DNA of 64,000 nucleotides from JBJGXI01 sp045635475 (GTDB taxonomy: Bacteria > Bacillota > Bacilli > Bacillales > Amphibacillaceae): NCBI RefSeq assembly GCF_045635475.1, contig NZ_JBJGXI010000016.1, positions 1 to 64,000 of the forward strand, read 5' to 3'. Both the position numbers and the translations under genes were made by a program. Below the pieces are notes generated by a model. That model worked only from the letters and a program-made list of their open reading frames with translations. It was not told where the DNA came from and ran no database searches. Below, one piece after another: positions 8,667-17,307 of this stretch. Each line of letters begins with the position of its first letter. The stretch's first letter is position 1.

Positions 8667-8688
8667 TATAATAACATGCAAAGGATGA
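8667..8688 (+). promoter_or_regulatory. Likely -10 box and ribosome binding site of the gal operon
   Basis: TATAAT at 8667-8672 lies 22 bases before the galK ATG, with AAGGATG at 8681-8687. No good -35 hexamer and no clear CcpA or GalR operator are visible nearby. Confidence 0.4.
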
Positions 8689-8694
8689 TAACTG

Positions 8695-9888
8695 ATGGAA
8701 CAAACACCCGCTTCTTTATTAAAGGAATTTCAGACTATTTTTAACAGCGATGATACACCTCGCTATTTTTTCGCACCAGGTAGAATCAACTTGATTGGAG
8801 AACACACGGACTATAATGGTGGTCATGTATTCCCAGCATCTATTTCATTCGGAACCTATGCACTAGCAGCAAAGCGCAACGACAATAAACTTAGATTTTA
8901 TTCGGTTAACTTTCCGGAAAAAGGTGTCATTGAATGTGACCTTAGCAATCTTGATTTCAAGGATCAAGATAACTGGGCTAACTATCCTAAAGGAATGATT
9001 CGCGCCTTTTTACAAGACGGTTTCTCCATAACAACTGGCGCAGATATTCTCTATTACGGAAACATCCCTAATGGAGCAGGCTTGTCATCATCAGCATCGA
9101 TTGAGATGGCAACTGGTGTTATTTTAGAAAATTTATTTAACCTAACGATTGATCGTGTTCGTATGGTGCAGCTTGGACAGAAAGTTGAAAACGAGTACAT
9201 CGGTGTAAACAGTGGAATTATGGATCAGTTTGCAATAGGAAAAGGGAAAAAAGGCCATGCAATTCTTTTGGATTGTCAATCGCTCGAGTATCGTTACGCA
9301 CCACTAGACCTAGAAAACCAAGTAATTATCATTATTAACACAAACAAACGAAGAGAACTTGCTGGCTCTAAATACAATGAAAGAAGAAGTGAATGTGAGC
9401 GCGCTTTAGGTGATTTGCAGTCCGAGTTGAGCATTACTAGTTTGGGAGAATTATCAATTGAACAGTTTGAAGAACATAAACACTTAATTAAAAACTCGAC
9501 GGACATGATCCGAGCAAAGCATGCGGTATATGAAAATCAACGTACATTGGCCGCTTTAGAAAAATTAAAAGAAAACAAACTAGATGACTTCGGTAAGCTG
9601 ATGAACGAATCTCATCTGTCTTTACAGCATGATTATGAAGTAACAGGCATTGAATTAGATACGATTGTTGAAACAGCTTGGCAACAAGAAGGTGTGTTAG
9701 GCGCACGCATGACTGGTGCAGGATTTGGCGGTTGTGCCATCGCCATCGTTGAAAAGGACCATGTTGATAGCTTTAAACAAAACATCCACGATGTATATCT
9801 GAATAAAATTGGTTATGAACCTACGTTTTATGTTGCTACGATTGGAGACGGAGCAAAAGAAATCGAGAATGAAGGGGTGTTCAAATGA
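8695..9888 (+). CDS. galK: Galactokinase
   Basis: A 397-residue GHMP kinase phosphorylating alpha-D-galactose to galactose 1-phosphate with ATP, the first step of the Leloir pathway. The galactokinase signature GRINLIGEHTDYNGG spans about 29-43. The GHMP phosphate-binding loop is NIPNGAGLSSSASIE (about 123-137). The catalytic Asp is in GIMDQF (D177), and the C-terminal GARMTGAGFGGCAIA motif is present. The stop codon overlaps the galE start (ATGA), so the two are translationally coupled. It is the first gene of galK-galE-galT; no galactose transporter or regulator is adjacent. Confidence 0.97.
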   Translation: MEQTPASLLKEFQTIFNSDDTPRYFFAPGRINLIGEHTDYNGGHVFPASISFGTYALAAKRNDNKLRFYSVNFPEKGVIECDLSNLDFKDQDNWANYPKGMIRAFLQDGFSITTGADILYYGNIPNGAGLSSSASIEMATGVILENLFNLTIDRVRMVQLGQKVENEYIGVNSGIMDQFAIGKGKKGHAILLDCQSLEYRYAPLDLENQVIIIINTNKRRELAGSKYNERRSECERALGDLQSELSITSLGELSIEQFEEHKHLIKNSTDMIRAKHAVYENQRTLAALEKLKENKLDDFGKLMNESHLSLQHDYEVTGIELDTIVETAWQQEGVLGARMTGAGFGGCAIAIVEKDHVDSFKQNIHDVYLNKIGYEPTFYVATIGDGAKEIENEGVFK

Positions 9889-10880
9889 GTATTTTAGTTT
9901 TAGGTGGCGCTGGTTATATTGGCTCACATGCGGTATATCAACTAATTGATCAAAACAAAGATGTTGTCGTTATCGATAACTTGGAAACCGGGCATAAAGA
10001 TGCGGTTCACCCTGATGCTAATTTTTATCAAGGCGATATTCGCGACATACATTTCTTAAGAGAAGTATTTGAGCACGAGAATATTGAAGCTGTGCTTCAC
10101 TTTGCAGCTAATTCCCTTGTTGGTGAATCGATGGAAAATCCTTTAAAATACTTTGATAACAACGTTTATGGTACACAAGTCCTGCTGCAAGCAATGCATG
10201 AATTTGGTGTAAAACAGATTGTATTTTCTTCAACAGCAGCAACCTATGGCGAGCCAAAGTCAGTACCGATAACGGAAGATATGCCAACATTGCCAACCAG
10301 TACGTATGGCGAAACAAAGTTAACAATGGAAAAGATCATGAAATGGTGTGAAGTAGCTTATGATATGAAATACGTTTCCTTACGCTACTTTAATGTTGCA
10401 GGTGCAAGAGAATCTGCTGAAATTGGTGAGGATCACCGACCAGAAACACACTTAATTCCAATTGTATTACAAGTTGCCTTAGGACAACGAGAGCAGATCA
10501 TGATTTACGGTGACGATTATAATACCGAAGATGGTACCTGCATACGTGACTATATTCATGTTGAAGACCTAATTGAAGCACATCTATTGGCACTTGATTA
10601 TTTGAAAAACGGTGGAACTAGCGATGTGTTCAACTTAGGAAGCAGCCAAGGATTTTCTGTTAAAGAAATAATTGAAGCAGCAAGAAAAGTAACAGGTAAA
10701 GACATTCCAGCAAAGTTAGTTGACAGACGCGCAGGTGATCCGAGTGTTCTTATTGCTTCGTCTGATAAAGCGAATAAAATTCTCGGGTGGAAACCAAAAA
10801 GATTAGAAATCACTAACATTATTAAAGATGCCTGGAATTGGCATCAAAATAACCCAACTGGTTATGGAGAGGAAGGGTAA
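9885..10880 (+). CDS. galE: UDP-glucose 4-epimerase
   Basis: A 331-residue extended SDR interconverting UDP-galactose and UDP-glucose. The NAD-binding Rossmann motif is GGAGYIGSH (7-15). The catalytic pair is Tyr141 and Lys145 in STYGETK, with the active-site Ser/Thr in SSTAATYGEP (115-124). The C-terminal substrate region contains NLGSSQGFSV and a DRRAGDPSVL stretch typical of GalE. It overlaps galK by four bases and lies seven bases before the galT ATG, with GGAGAGGAAGGG serving galT inside its end. Cytoplasmic. Confidence 0.96.
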   Translation: MSILVLGGAGYIGSHAVYQLIDQNKDVVVIDNLETGHKDAVHPDANFYQGDIRDIHFLREVFEHENIEAVLHFAANSLVGESMENPLKYFDNNVYGTQVLLQAMHEFGVKQIVFSSTAATYGEPKSVPITEDMPTLPTSTYGETKLTMEKIMKWCEVAYDMKYVSLRYFNVAGARESAEIGEDHRPETHLIPIVLQVALGQREQIMIYGDDYNTEDGTCIRDYIHVEDLIEAHLLALDYLKNGGTSDVFNLGSSQGFSVKEIIEAARKVTGKDIPAKLVDRRAGDPSVLIASSDKANKILGWKPKRLEITNIIKDAWNWHQNNPTGYGEEG

Positions 10881-10887
10881 TAAGATT

Positions 10888-12378
10888 ATGTCTATATATA
10901 AACGCATCTCTCAGCTGGTGGCAAAAGGTGTGGAAGTAGAGTTAATTGAAAAAAGTGATGCTATTTATGTACGGAATCAGATCCTTGGTCACCTGCAACT
11001 TGCTAGCTTTGAAGAAGACTATACGCCAACTGACAAATCGATACCCGATCTACTTGAAGAACTGATAACTTATGCGGTAGACAATAATATCGTCGAAGAT
11101 ATATTAGACGAAAAAGAAATATTATCAGCAAATATCATGAATTGCTTTTTAGAAATGCCATCAACCGTGAATAAACAGTTTTATGATAGATATGAGCATT
11201 CACCGGAAAAAGCAACAGACTATTTTTATGCACTCAGCAAAAATAGTAATTACATCCAAATGAAGCGAATTAGCAAGAACATCCATTATAAAACAAGTAC
11301 ACCTTATGGTGAGATGGATATTACAATTAACCTATCAAAACCTGAAAAAGATCCCGAACAGATTAAAAGAGAACGTGCGATGAAGCAAACAATTCAGTAT
11401 CCTAAATGCTTGCTTTGTGCGGAAAATGAAGGCTACGTAGGACGAATTGGTCATCCAGCACGATCGAATCACCGTATTATCGAAGTTCCTTTAGCTGGTG
11501 AACAATGGTTCCTTCAATATTCACCATATGTATATTACAACGAGCATTCAATTTTACTTGCGGGTGAGCATCGAGATATGAAAGTAAACCGCGGTTCCTT
11601 TGATCGTTTAACAGCTTTTGTTGAAAAGTTCCCTCATTATTTTGTTGGCTCAAATGCTGACCTGCCAATTGTCGGTGGCAGTATCTTGAGTCATGATCAC
11701 TATCAAGCTGGTCGATACGAGTTCGGGATGACGAGAGCAGAAAATGAGTTTACATTTGTTCTAGACAAATATCCTAGCCTTCAAGCAGCCGTTGTGAAAT
11801 GGCCAATGTCCGTGATCCGTTTATCTGGGAAAAGTAGAACTAAACTAATTGACGCGGCAACTTATATTCTTGATGTATGGAAAAACTACAGCGATGAAAG
11901 TAACGCCATTCATGCTTATACTGATGAGACACCACATAACACAATTACGCCAATTGCCCGAATGCGTGATGGACTGTTTGAACTTGACTTAGTGTTAAGA
12001 AATAACCGTACAACAGATGAGCATCCGTTAGGGATTTTCCATCCACATGAAGATGTACACCACATTAAAAAAGAAAATATTGGCCTTATTGAGGTAATGG
12101 GATTAGCAGTCTTACCGCCTCGTCTAAAAACGGAAATCGATGAAATACGTGCTTATTTGTTAGGTGAGGTATCAAGCGTAGCTGATTATCACCAACAATG
12201 GGCCAATCAAATGAAATCCAGTTACAAAGATCGATTAAATGAGAGCAATGTTGACCAAACGATTAAGGATGAATTAGGAAAGAAATTCACCAGAGTGTTA
12301 GAGGATTCTGGCGTGTTTAAGGTGAATAAAGTAGGAAGGGATGCTTTTAGGGCATTTATTAATACGTTAAACGCATAG
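10888..12378 (+). CDS. galT: Galactose-1-phosphate uridylyltransferase, Firmicutes class II type
   Basis: A 496-residue enzyme transferring UMP between UDP-glucose and galactose 1-phosphate. The length and sequence fit the second GalT class of Firmicutes, which is about 490 residues and unlike the 350-residue E. coli form. Visible motifs are KCLLCAENEGYVGR, the Asn/His-rich ARSNHRIIEVP and the active-site SHDHYQAGRYEFGM. The start at 10888 follows GGAGAGGAAGGG. It ends the compact galKET transcription unit and is followed by a hairpin and then a mobile element that separates it from galM. Confidence 0.94.
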   Translation: MSIYKRISQLVAKGVEVELIEKSDAIYVRNQILGHLQLASFEEDYTPTDKSIPDLLEELITYAVDNNIVEDILDEKEILSANIMNCFLEMPSTVNKQFYDRYEHSPEKATDYFYALSKNSNYIQMKRISKNIHYKTSTPYGEMDITINLSKPEKDPEQIKRERAMKQTIQYPKCLLCAENEGYVGRIGHPARSNHRIIEVPLAGEQWFLQYSPYVYYNEHSILLAGEHRDMKVNRGSFDRLTAFVEKFPHYFVGSNADLPIVGGSILSHDHYQAGRYEFGMTRAENEFTFVLDKYPSLQAAVVKWPMSVIRLSGKSRTKLIDAATYILDVWKNYSDESNAIHAYTDETPHNTITPIARMRDGLFELDLVLRNNRTTDEHPLGIFHPHEDVHHIKKENIGLIEVMGLAVLPPRLKTEIDEIRAYLLGEVSSVADYHQQWANQMKSSYKDRLNESNVDQTIKDELGKKFTRVLEDSGVFKVNKVGRDAFRAFINTLNA

Positions 12379-12381
12379 AGT

Positions 12382-12433
12382 GTTCAAAAAGTGCCAAATG
12401 ATCCGCGGCGAATCTTTTCGTCACTTTTTGAAC
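12382..12433 (+). terminator. galT terminator / short GTTCAAAAAGT inverted repeat
   Basis: GTTCAAAAAGTG (12382-12393) pairs perfectly with CACTTTTTGAAC (12422-12433) and is followed by ATTTTT. It starts four bases past the galT stop. The same terminal sequence bounds the longer element at 22207-22373, so this may be a short family member acting as a terminator. Confidence 0.7.
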
Positions 12434-12448
12434 AGCATTTTTATCAAT

Positions 12449-12982
12449 GGCTCTTTTCGTAGAGTTTGTTGTTTTTTATGTCATATTTGAAGTAAAATGC
12501 GTCGTTGTTTGGAGAGTGCTTGACCCGCTCCGGAAATGCCCTTCGCTTTCCGCGGGGGGCTAGTGAGCCTCCTCGAACTGCGTTCTGCGGGGTCTCACTT
12601 AGGCCACTATTCCCGCAGGAGTCGAAGGGCATTTCCTCCGCTGCTAACGGGATTGCACTTTACGTCGGGTGATTGGAGCTCCAGGCAGTCGATCCTCAAA
12701 AATGAAAACCGCATTTTCTTCGTGCGGTGTAATTCGGGGAAGTTAATTCAAAGTCCTGCGGGAAAAGCACGAGCTGAAGATCCACTCAGAAGCGCAATTT
12801 TGGACTGCGATTACTCGTCCCATCGAAAACATTTGCTTCTGAGTTAGCTGAAGCTGTGCCTGTTTAAAGAAAAACGCTTTAAACTAGTGAAAAGCGACTG
12901 CCTGGAGCGGAAATCACGAGCACTGCATTACGACGCATATTAGCTATTTTGCGCATTAACAACAATCTCTTAGAAAACAGCC
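12449..12982. mobile_element. 534-bp non-autonomous ISL3-like element (R3) with 8-bp target duplication
   Basis: The left end GGCTCTTTTCGTAGAG and the right end (reverse complement GGCTGTTTTCTAAGAG) are terminal inverted repeats. Perfect direct copies of TTATCAAT lie immediately outside, at 12441-12448 and 12983-12990. GG-TCTTTT termini with an 8-bp duplication are typical of ISL3-family transposition. Inside are the two hairpin modules seen in the other copies, plus a roughly 60-bp insert around 12693-12752 related to that in the 1-355 copy. There is no transposase gene. It sits between galT and galM. Confidence 0.85.
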
Positions 12983-13003
12983 TTATCAATTGGAGGCTTT
13001 AGG

Positions 13004-14041
13004 ATGCAAGTAAAATCAGAGCAAGTACAAACCGACATAACGCTTTATACATTAGTGAATGACAACGGTATGGAAGTTAGCTGTTTAAACCTTGGTGGTG
13101 TGATTACTAAAATTATGGCGCCAGATCGTAACAACAATATAGAGAATGTTGTTTTAGGCTTCCGAAATCTTGATGATTACAAGCAGAATCCAACTTACTT
13201 TGGCGCACTAATCGGTAGAGTAGCAGGAAGAATTCAAGGATCACAGTTTGAATTAGACAACGAAGTTTACTCATTGGAAGCGAATAATGAAGAAAATCAC
13301 TTACATGGTGGATCGCACGGATTTCATGCGGCAATTTGGGATGTGGCACCATTTGAAAATGCAGATGAAGTTGGCTTAAAACTATCCCATTTTAGCCCTG
13401 ACGGTGAAGGTGGTTATCCTGGTAACCTACAAGTAAATGTTACTTATACGCTTAATAACAAAAACGAATTAGCGATAAGTTATCAAGCTAATTCTGATCA
13501 TAAGACCGCATTAACATTAACAAACCACTCTTATTTCAACTTAAGTGGTAATTTAAAAAATGATATCAAGAATCATAAGGTTACCTTAAACAGCAGTAAA
13601 TTTGTTGAATTAGACGCGGAACTAATCCCAACTGGAAAACAACTGTCTGTTGAGAATACCGTGTTTGATTTCCAATTAGGGCGCCAGATTATTGACGGTG
13701 TAAAATCAGATTATGATCAAAACCTTAATGCTGGAAAAGGCTATGATCACTACTTTCTGTTCGATCATACCAGACCTGAGCAAGCCATCGTAGAAGATCA
13801 GCAAAGTGGTCGAAAGCTAATTGTTACTACCGACCAACCTGGGATGGTCATGTATACATCCAATAGCTTAGACGACTCACTAGAACTATTAGAAGGACCA
13901 TCTAAGCAGCATCTTGGTATTTGTCTAGAAACACAGGCATCACCTGCATCGCTCCATCACGAAGGATTTCCTTCTGTAATTCTAAATAAAGATGAAACAT
14001 ATACAGCTAAAACGACATTTACATTTGATGTAATAAAATAA
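13004..14041 (+). CDS. galM: Aldose 1-epimerase (galactose mutarotase)
   Basis: A 345-residue mutarotase converting beta- to alpha-galactose, the form galactokinase uses. The catalytic base Glu309 lies in ICLETQASP and the acid His175 in TLTNHSYFNLSG. A further active-site His is in ENHLHGGSHGF (about 98-106), with GRVAGRI upstream. The start follows TTGGAGG. It was probably once contiguous with galKET. The intervening hairpin and mobile element make co-transcription uncertain, and it has its own terminator. Confidence 0.94.
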   Translation: MQVKSEQVQTDITLYTLVNDNGMEVSCLNLGGVITKIMAPDRNNNIENVVLGFRNLDDYKQNPTYFGALIGRVAGRIQGSQFELDNEVYSLEANNEENHLHGGSHGFHAAIWDVAPFENADEVGLKLSHFSPDGEGGYPGNLQVNVTYTLNNKNELAISYQANSDHKTALTLTNHSYFNLSGNLKNDIKNHKVTLNSSKFVELDAELIPTGKQLSVENTVFDFQLGRQIIDGVKSDYDQNLNAGKGYDHYFLFDHTRPEQAIVEDQQSGRKLIVTTDQPGMVMYTSNSLDDSLELLEGPSKQHLGICLETQASPASLHHEGFPSVILNKDETYTAKTTFTFDVIK

Positions 14042-14047
14042 TTATTA

Positions 14048-14085
14048 TCCACGCTTTGGTTCATTGCCAAGGCGTGGATTTTTTT
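14048..14085 (+). terminator. galM terminator
   Basis: TCCACGCTTTGG pairs with CCAAGGCGTGGA around a short loop, followed by a run of seven T. Confidence 0.85.
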
Positions 14086-14092
14086 AGTTAAG

Positions 14093-14174
14093 TGGAACGT
14101 GGGGTCAGGTTTATCGTCCCAGCAGGACCTTAAGCTTTCATAGACCGGAACAGTAAACCTGACCCTCTGTTCCC
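14093..14174. repeat. GGGGTCAGG repeat, copy 1
   Basis: An 82-bp sequence with internal inverted repeat GGGTCAGGTTTA ... TAAACCTGACCC and outer GGAAC/GTTCC. A close copy in the same orientation lies at 14866-14945, on the other side of the single gene between them. Confidence 0.8.
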
Positions 14175-14197
14175 CGTTTTGTACAGAAAAAGGAAAT

Positions 14198-14842
14198 TTA
14201 ATTGATTTGATATTGATATAGTGAGAAATTTGAATTTTTTACAAAAAAACCATCTTTTATTTTATCGTAATCTTCATTTGAAATTGCGAATCCAAAATTG
14301 GATTTAGCACCATTTCCGCTTTGTACAATATTAATTCCTTGTTGTTCGTCATTATATAGTTCTATTTGATTAGAAACGGTTGTTATTGATCCATCTTCGT
14401 TAAATGTAACATTAGCTATAAAATTTCCTTTTTCGTAATTCATCTTAGGGGATATATTAAAGAGAAAGTATATATCATTTTCTCTGTTTACAACTTTGTT
14501 AAGTAAAATAATTGTATTGTTTTCAACAGCAACTTTTTTATTTATTATCTTCTCTTTTTTTTCCTTATCTTTGATCCATTCAGATTTAATATAAAACTCT
14601 ATATCAACAGGATCTTTTTTAATTAAAGTATAACCATTTCGTTCTGTTACTTTTTTATAAATTCCACGATCTGCATAATTTAATTGATAATACTTTAAAC
14701 CAATCATTGATACTAACCCAATAATTAATATAGATGAAATAATCTTTACCCATCGGTTCGTTTTACCCAATAAGATAAGGAATAAGAATGCAACAAAAAG
14801 AATTGCGGACACCACCAAAAGTAACACCATTGTGATTGTCAT
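14198..14842 (-). CDS. Hypothetical membrane-anchored protein between direct repeats
   Basis: A 214-residue protein with two N-terminal membrane helices (about 4-26 and 33-50). A 160-residue, Lys/Asn/Ile-rich soluble domain without a motif I recognise follows. GGAGGG before the ATG supports the start. It is strikingly AT-rich compared with the gal genes. It stands alone, opposite in direction to galM, and is framed by two copies of an 82-bp repeat in the same orientation. That suggests it was acquired or is excisable. Function unknown. Confidence 0.75.
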   Translation of the reverse strand: MTITMVLLLVVSAILFVAFLFLILLGKTNRWVKIISSILIIGLVSMIGLKYYQLNYADRGIYKKVTERNGYTLIKKDPVDIEFYIKSEWIKDKEKKEKIINKKVAVENNTIILLNKVVNRENDIYFLFNISPKMNYEKGNFIANVTFNEDGSITTVSNQIELYNDEQQGINIVQSGNGAKSNFGFAISNEDYDKIKDGFFVKNSNFSLYQYQIN

Positions 14843-14865
14843 TATAAGAACCCTCCATGTGGTTA

Positions 14866-14945
14866 GAGGAACGCGGGGTCAGGTTTATCGTTCCAGCAGG
14901 ACCTTAAATTTTATTCTTATAGACAGGAACAGTAATCCTGACCCC
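14866..14945. repeat. GGGGTCAGG repeat, copy 2
   Basis: An 80-bp near-copy of 14093-14174 in the same orientation, with the same internal inverted repeat (GGGGTCAGG ... CCTGACCCC). Its right end abuts the start of the transposase region. Confidence 0.8.
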
Positions 14946-15034
14946 ATAGCCGTCAAACTAAGCACAATACTTTAAAATAGTGGAATCTTTTGCTATCCTT
15001 CCTTGATCAATTCACCAAGAAAGGATGATTTTTC

Positions 15035-15802
15035 ATGATTTCACTTAAAGACATTCGTCCGTTTGCAGAAGCTATTTATTCTACAATATCTAAATCAGCG
15101 TTGCGTCGAATTGCTAGAGATACTAAGTTTGTTCAACGAAAAGGCAAGCTAAAGCCTGAAGATTTTCTCGTGCTTTGCTCTCTTTCAGCTGATTCCGTAA
15201 GTGATGAAAGTTTACATGAGCTTTGTGGCACACTTTCTCTTCAATCGAAAACATCTCTTTCCAAGCAGGCACTAGATAGTCGTTTTAATGATAGTGCGAC
15301 AGCGTTTCTGAAAGAGATTTTCTTTCAATTATTATCTAAACAAGACTGGTTTGTTGCTCCGATTGATGAGAATCGCATGTTCTCACGGATAAGGATTATG
15401 GATGCCACGTCTTTTCAATTACCGAATCACCTTACAAATTATCTTGGTACTAATGGCTCTGGTGTGAAGGTGCAGTTTGAATGTGAATGGTATCAAGGCC
15501 GATTCCTTCATACTTCTGTGCATCACGGAAAGGCTAGTGATCGAAAAGCCGCGCTTGATGTAGAAGCATCTCTCCGACCAGAAGATCTATGTTTAAGAGA
15601 TCTTGGTTACTATTCAGCGGAGAATCTAAAGAAAATTGATAAGCAAGGAGCGTCTTATATTAGTCGAATACCAACAAATACAAAACTATGGTTATGGGAT
15701 ACACACCGCGGATGGCTTCCAGTTGATCCGATGCAAGACGCGGAAAATATATCCCCTTTCGACATTCTTAACCTCTCTTATAAAGAATCGTTCTCTGGGT
15801 GA
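15035..15802 (+). pseudogene. Truncated IS4-family transposase
   Basis: The first 255 residues of an IS4-type DDE transposase. The first catalytic Asp is in IRIMDATSFQLP and the second in LRDLGYYSAENLKK, with the typical SYISRIPTNTKLW after it. The C-terminal part carrying the catalytic Glu (Y-x-x-R-W-x-I-E region) is missing. The frame stops at 15802 after NLSYKESFSG, and the next 200 bases up to the ROK gene contain no recognisable remainder. The start follows AAAGGATGA. The upstream stretch from about 14946 may hold the left end of the element. Without the Glu it should be inactive. Confidence 0.85.
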
Positions 15803-15999
15803 TAGGTTTTTAAACACTTCTCTTGACACCTTGTCCGAGAACTTACCAATTATCGGAATTTTTCAATGTATTGATTTAGAAAGAGCTAACTTGTTTGTAT
15901 TATATTGTTCTGTTTCTTATGTTGACAGCTATGGGGAACGCTTCAGCCTCCTAGATCGCAAAGAGCGCTGTCTGCGAAGTCTCAGACTGTTCCTTTCCT

Positions 16000-17214
16000 T
16001 CAATTTGAAACTGATCCGTTTAAATCAAATAATTCAACCAGCAGCAAAGCAACTGCACCCAACACGGTAGCGTTCTCCCTTAACGAAGAAATAACTACTT
16101 CCGTCTTTTTGGCTTGCGCCGTTAATGCACGCTTTTCGATCGTCGATTGAATTGAGTTTAAAATGAATTCTCCAGCGTTAGAAACCCCACCACCAATGAT
16201 AACTTTGCTCGGATTAATAATATGGATCAAATTGGTTAATCCGACTCCTATATACATGCCGGTTTCTTCGAGAATCTTCTTGGCAAATTCATCACCATTG
16301 ATAGCTTCTTGATAAATAACCTCGCCTGTTAATTCACTTCCATCTTTAGTCCACTGCGTTAAACTACTTTGCTCGTTTTGTTCTAGCGCTTGCAGTGCAC
16401 GCTCTGCTAATGCAGGTCCTGATGCAAAGGTTTGTAAACAACCATGATTGCCACATTCACACAATTGACCGTGAATATCAATCGTCATATGTCCAATTTC
16501 ACCTGCTATATCATATGCGCCATGGTACAGCTTGCCATTAACGATTAATCCTGCTCCGACACCACGGCCAATATTGACGGTCATCATACTATCTAAAGCA
16601 ACACTGTCACCAAACCACGCTTCACCGAGTGCCATCGACCTAGCATCGTTTTCTACTTTCACCACAAACTCAAATTCTGCTTCCAACGCTTGTTTGATCG
16701 GTATATCGCGCAAATGTAAATTAGGTGCAAACAAAGAAGTACCAGTTTCAATATCAACTACACCGTGCATCGCAACACCAACACCAATTATTTTTTCCTT
16801 ATGTTGATGATTCTCGTCCATCATTTCGTAAATGCCTTCTTTTAATATCGTTAAAAACTTCTCATTCGACAAACCAGCTTGAATTGCTATTATCTGACGG
16901 TCTACCAATTTTCCTGATAAATCTGAAAGCACAAACTTAATATCTTTAGGGCCGGCATCAATACCGATAATATAAAATTCAGTACTATTAATAACAAGCA
17001 TCGTTGGTTTACGGCCACCTTGTGAGATACCTTGTGTACTTTCTTTTACTAAACCTTGTTCAATTAACTCTTTTACAATCGTTCCAACTGTTGGAGGGGT
17101 TAATTGTGTATCCTTGGAAATTTGTGCTCTTGAAATCGGCCCATTTATTCGGATTTTGTTTAGAATAATCGATTTGTTCAATGACTTCATCCATTGGAAG
17201 CTACCCCGCTGCAT
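16000..17214 (-). CDS. ROK-family transcriptional repressor (XylR/NagC type)
   Basis: A 404-residue regulator. An N-terminal winged helix-turn-helix (about 8-75, with ISRAQISKDTQLTPPTVGTIV) is followed by a ROK sugar-kinase-like domain. This contains IGIDAG, VENDAR, NIGRGVGAGL and the zinc motif GHMTID...CECGNHGCLQ (H242, C252, C254, C259). The ATG at 17214 is chosen because AGGAGGG lies just upstream. It is the last gene of an operon with an aldo/keto reductase and an SDR, and probably represses that operon until a sugar-like inducer appears. The inducer is unknown; calling it xylR is not justified because no xylAB is nearby. Confidence 0.88.
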   Translation of the reverse strand: MQRGSFQWMKSLNKSIILNKIRINGPISRAQISKDTQLTPPTVGTIVKELIEQGLVKESTQGISQGGRKPTMLVINSTEFYIIGIDAGPKDIKFVLSDLSGKLVDRQIIAIQAGLSNEKFLTILKEGIYEMMDENHQHKEKIIGVGVAMHGVVDIETGTSLFAPNLHLRDIPIKQALEAEFEFVVKVENDARSMALGEAWFGDSVALDSMMTVNIGRGVGAGLIVNGKLYHGAYDIAGEIGHMTIDIHGQLCECGNHGCLQTFASGPALAERALQALEQNEQSSLTQWTKDGSELTGEVIYQEAINGDEFAKKILEETGMYIGVGLTNLIHIINPSKVIIGGGVSNAGEFILNSIQSTIEKRALTAQAKKTEVVISSLRENATVLGAVALLLVELFDLNGSVSN

Positions 17215-17307
17215 ATATACCCTCCTATCCACAATCACCAATAACATCTTATGTATTCTTATTATAATATAATGGGACCTCGCCTTTTGCCAGGTCCCAT
17301 CCAGTAT

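Noticed and set aside
15803..15999. C-terminal part of the transposase in another frame
   Set aside because: All three plus-strand frames and the minus strand were read; none shows the IS4 Y-x-x-R-W-E type motif.
16000..17214. xylR as gene name for the ROK regulator
   Set aside because: The domain layout fits XylR, but no xylose genes are nearby and ROK repressors sense many sugars.
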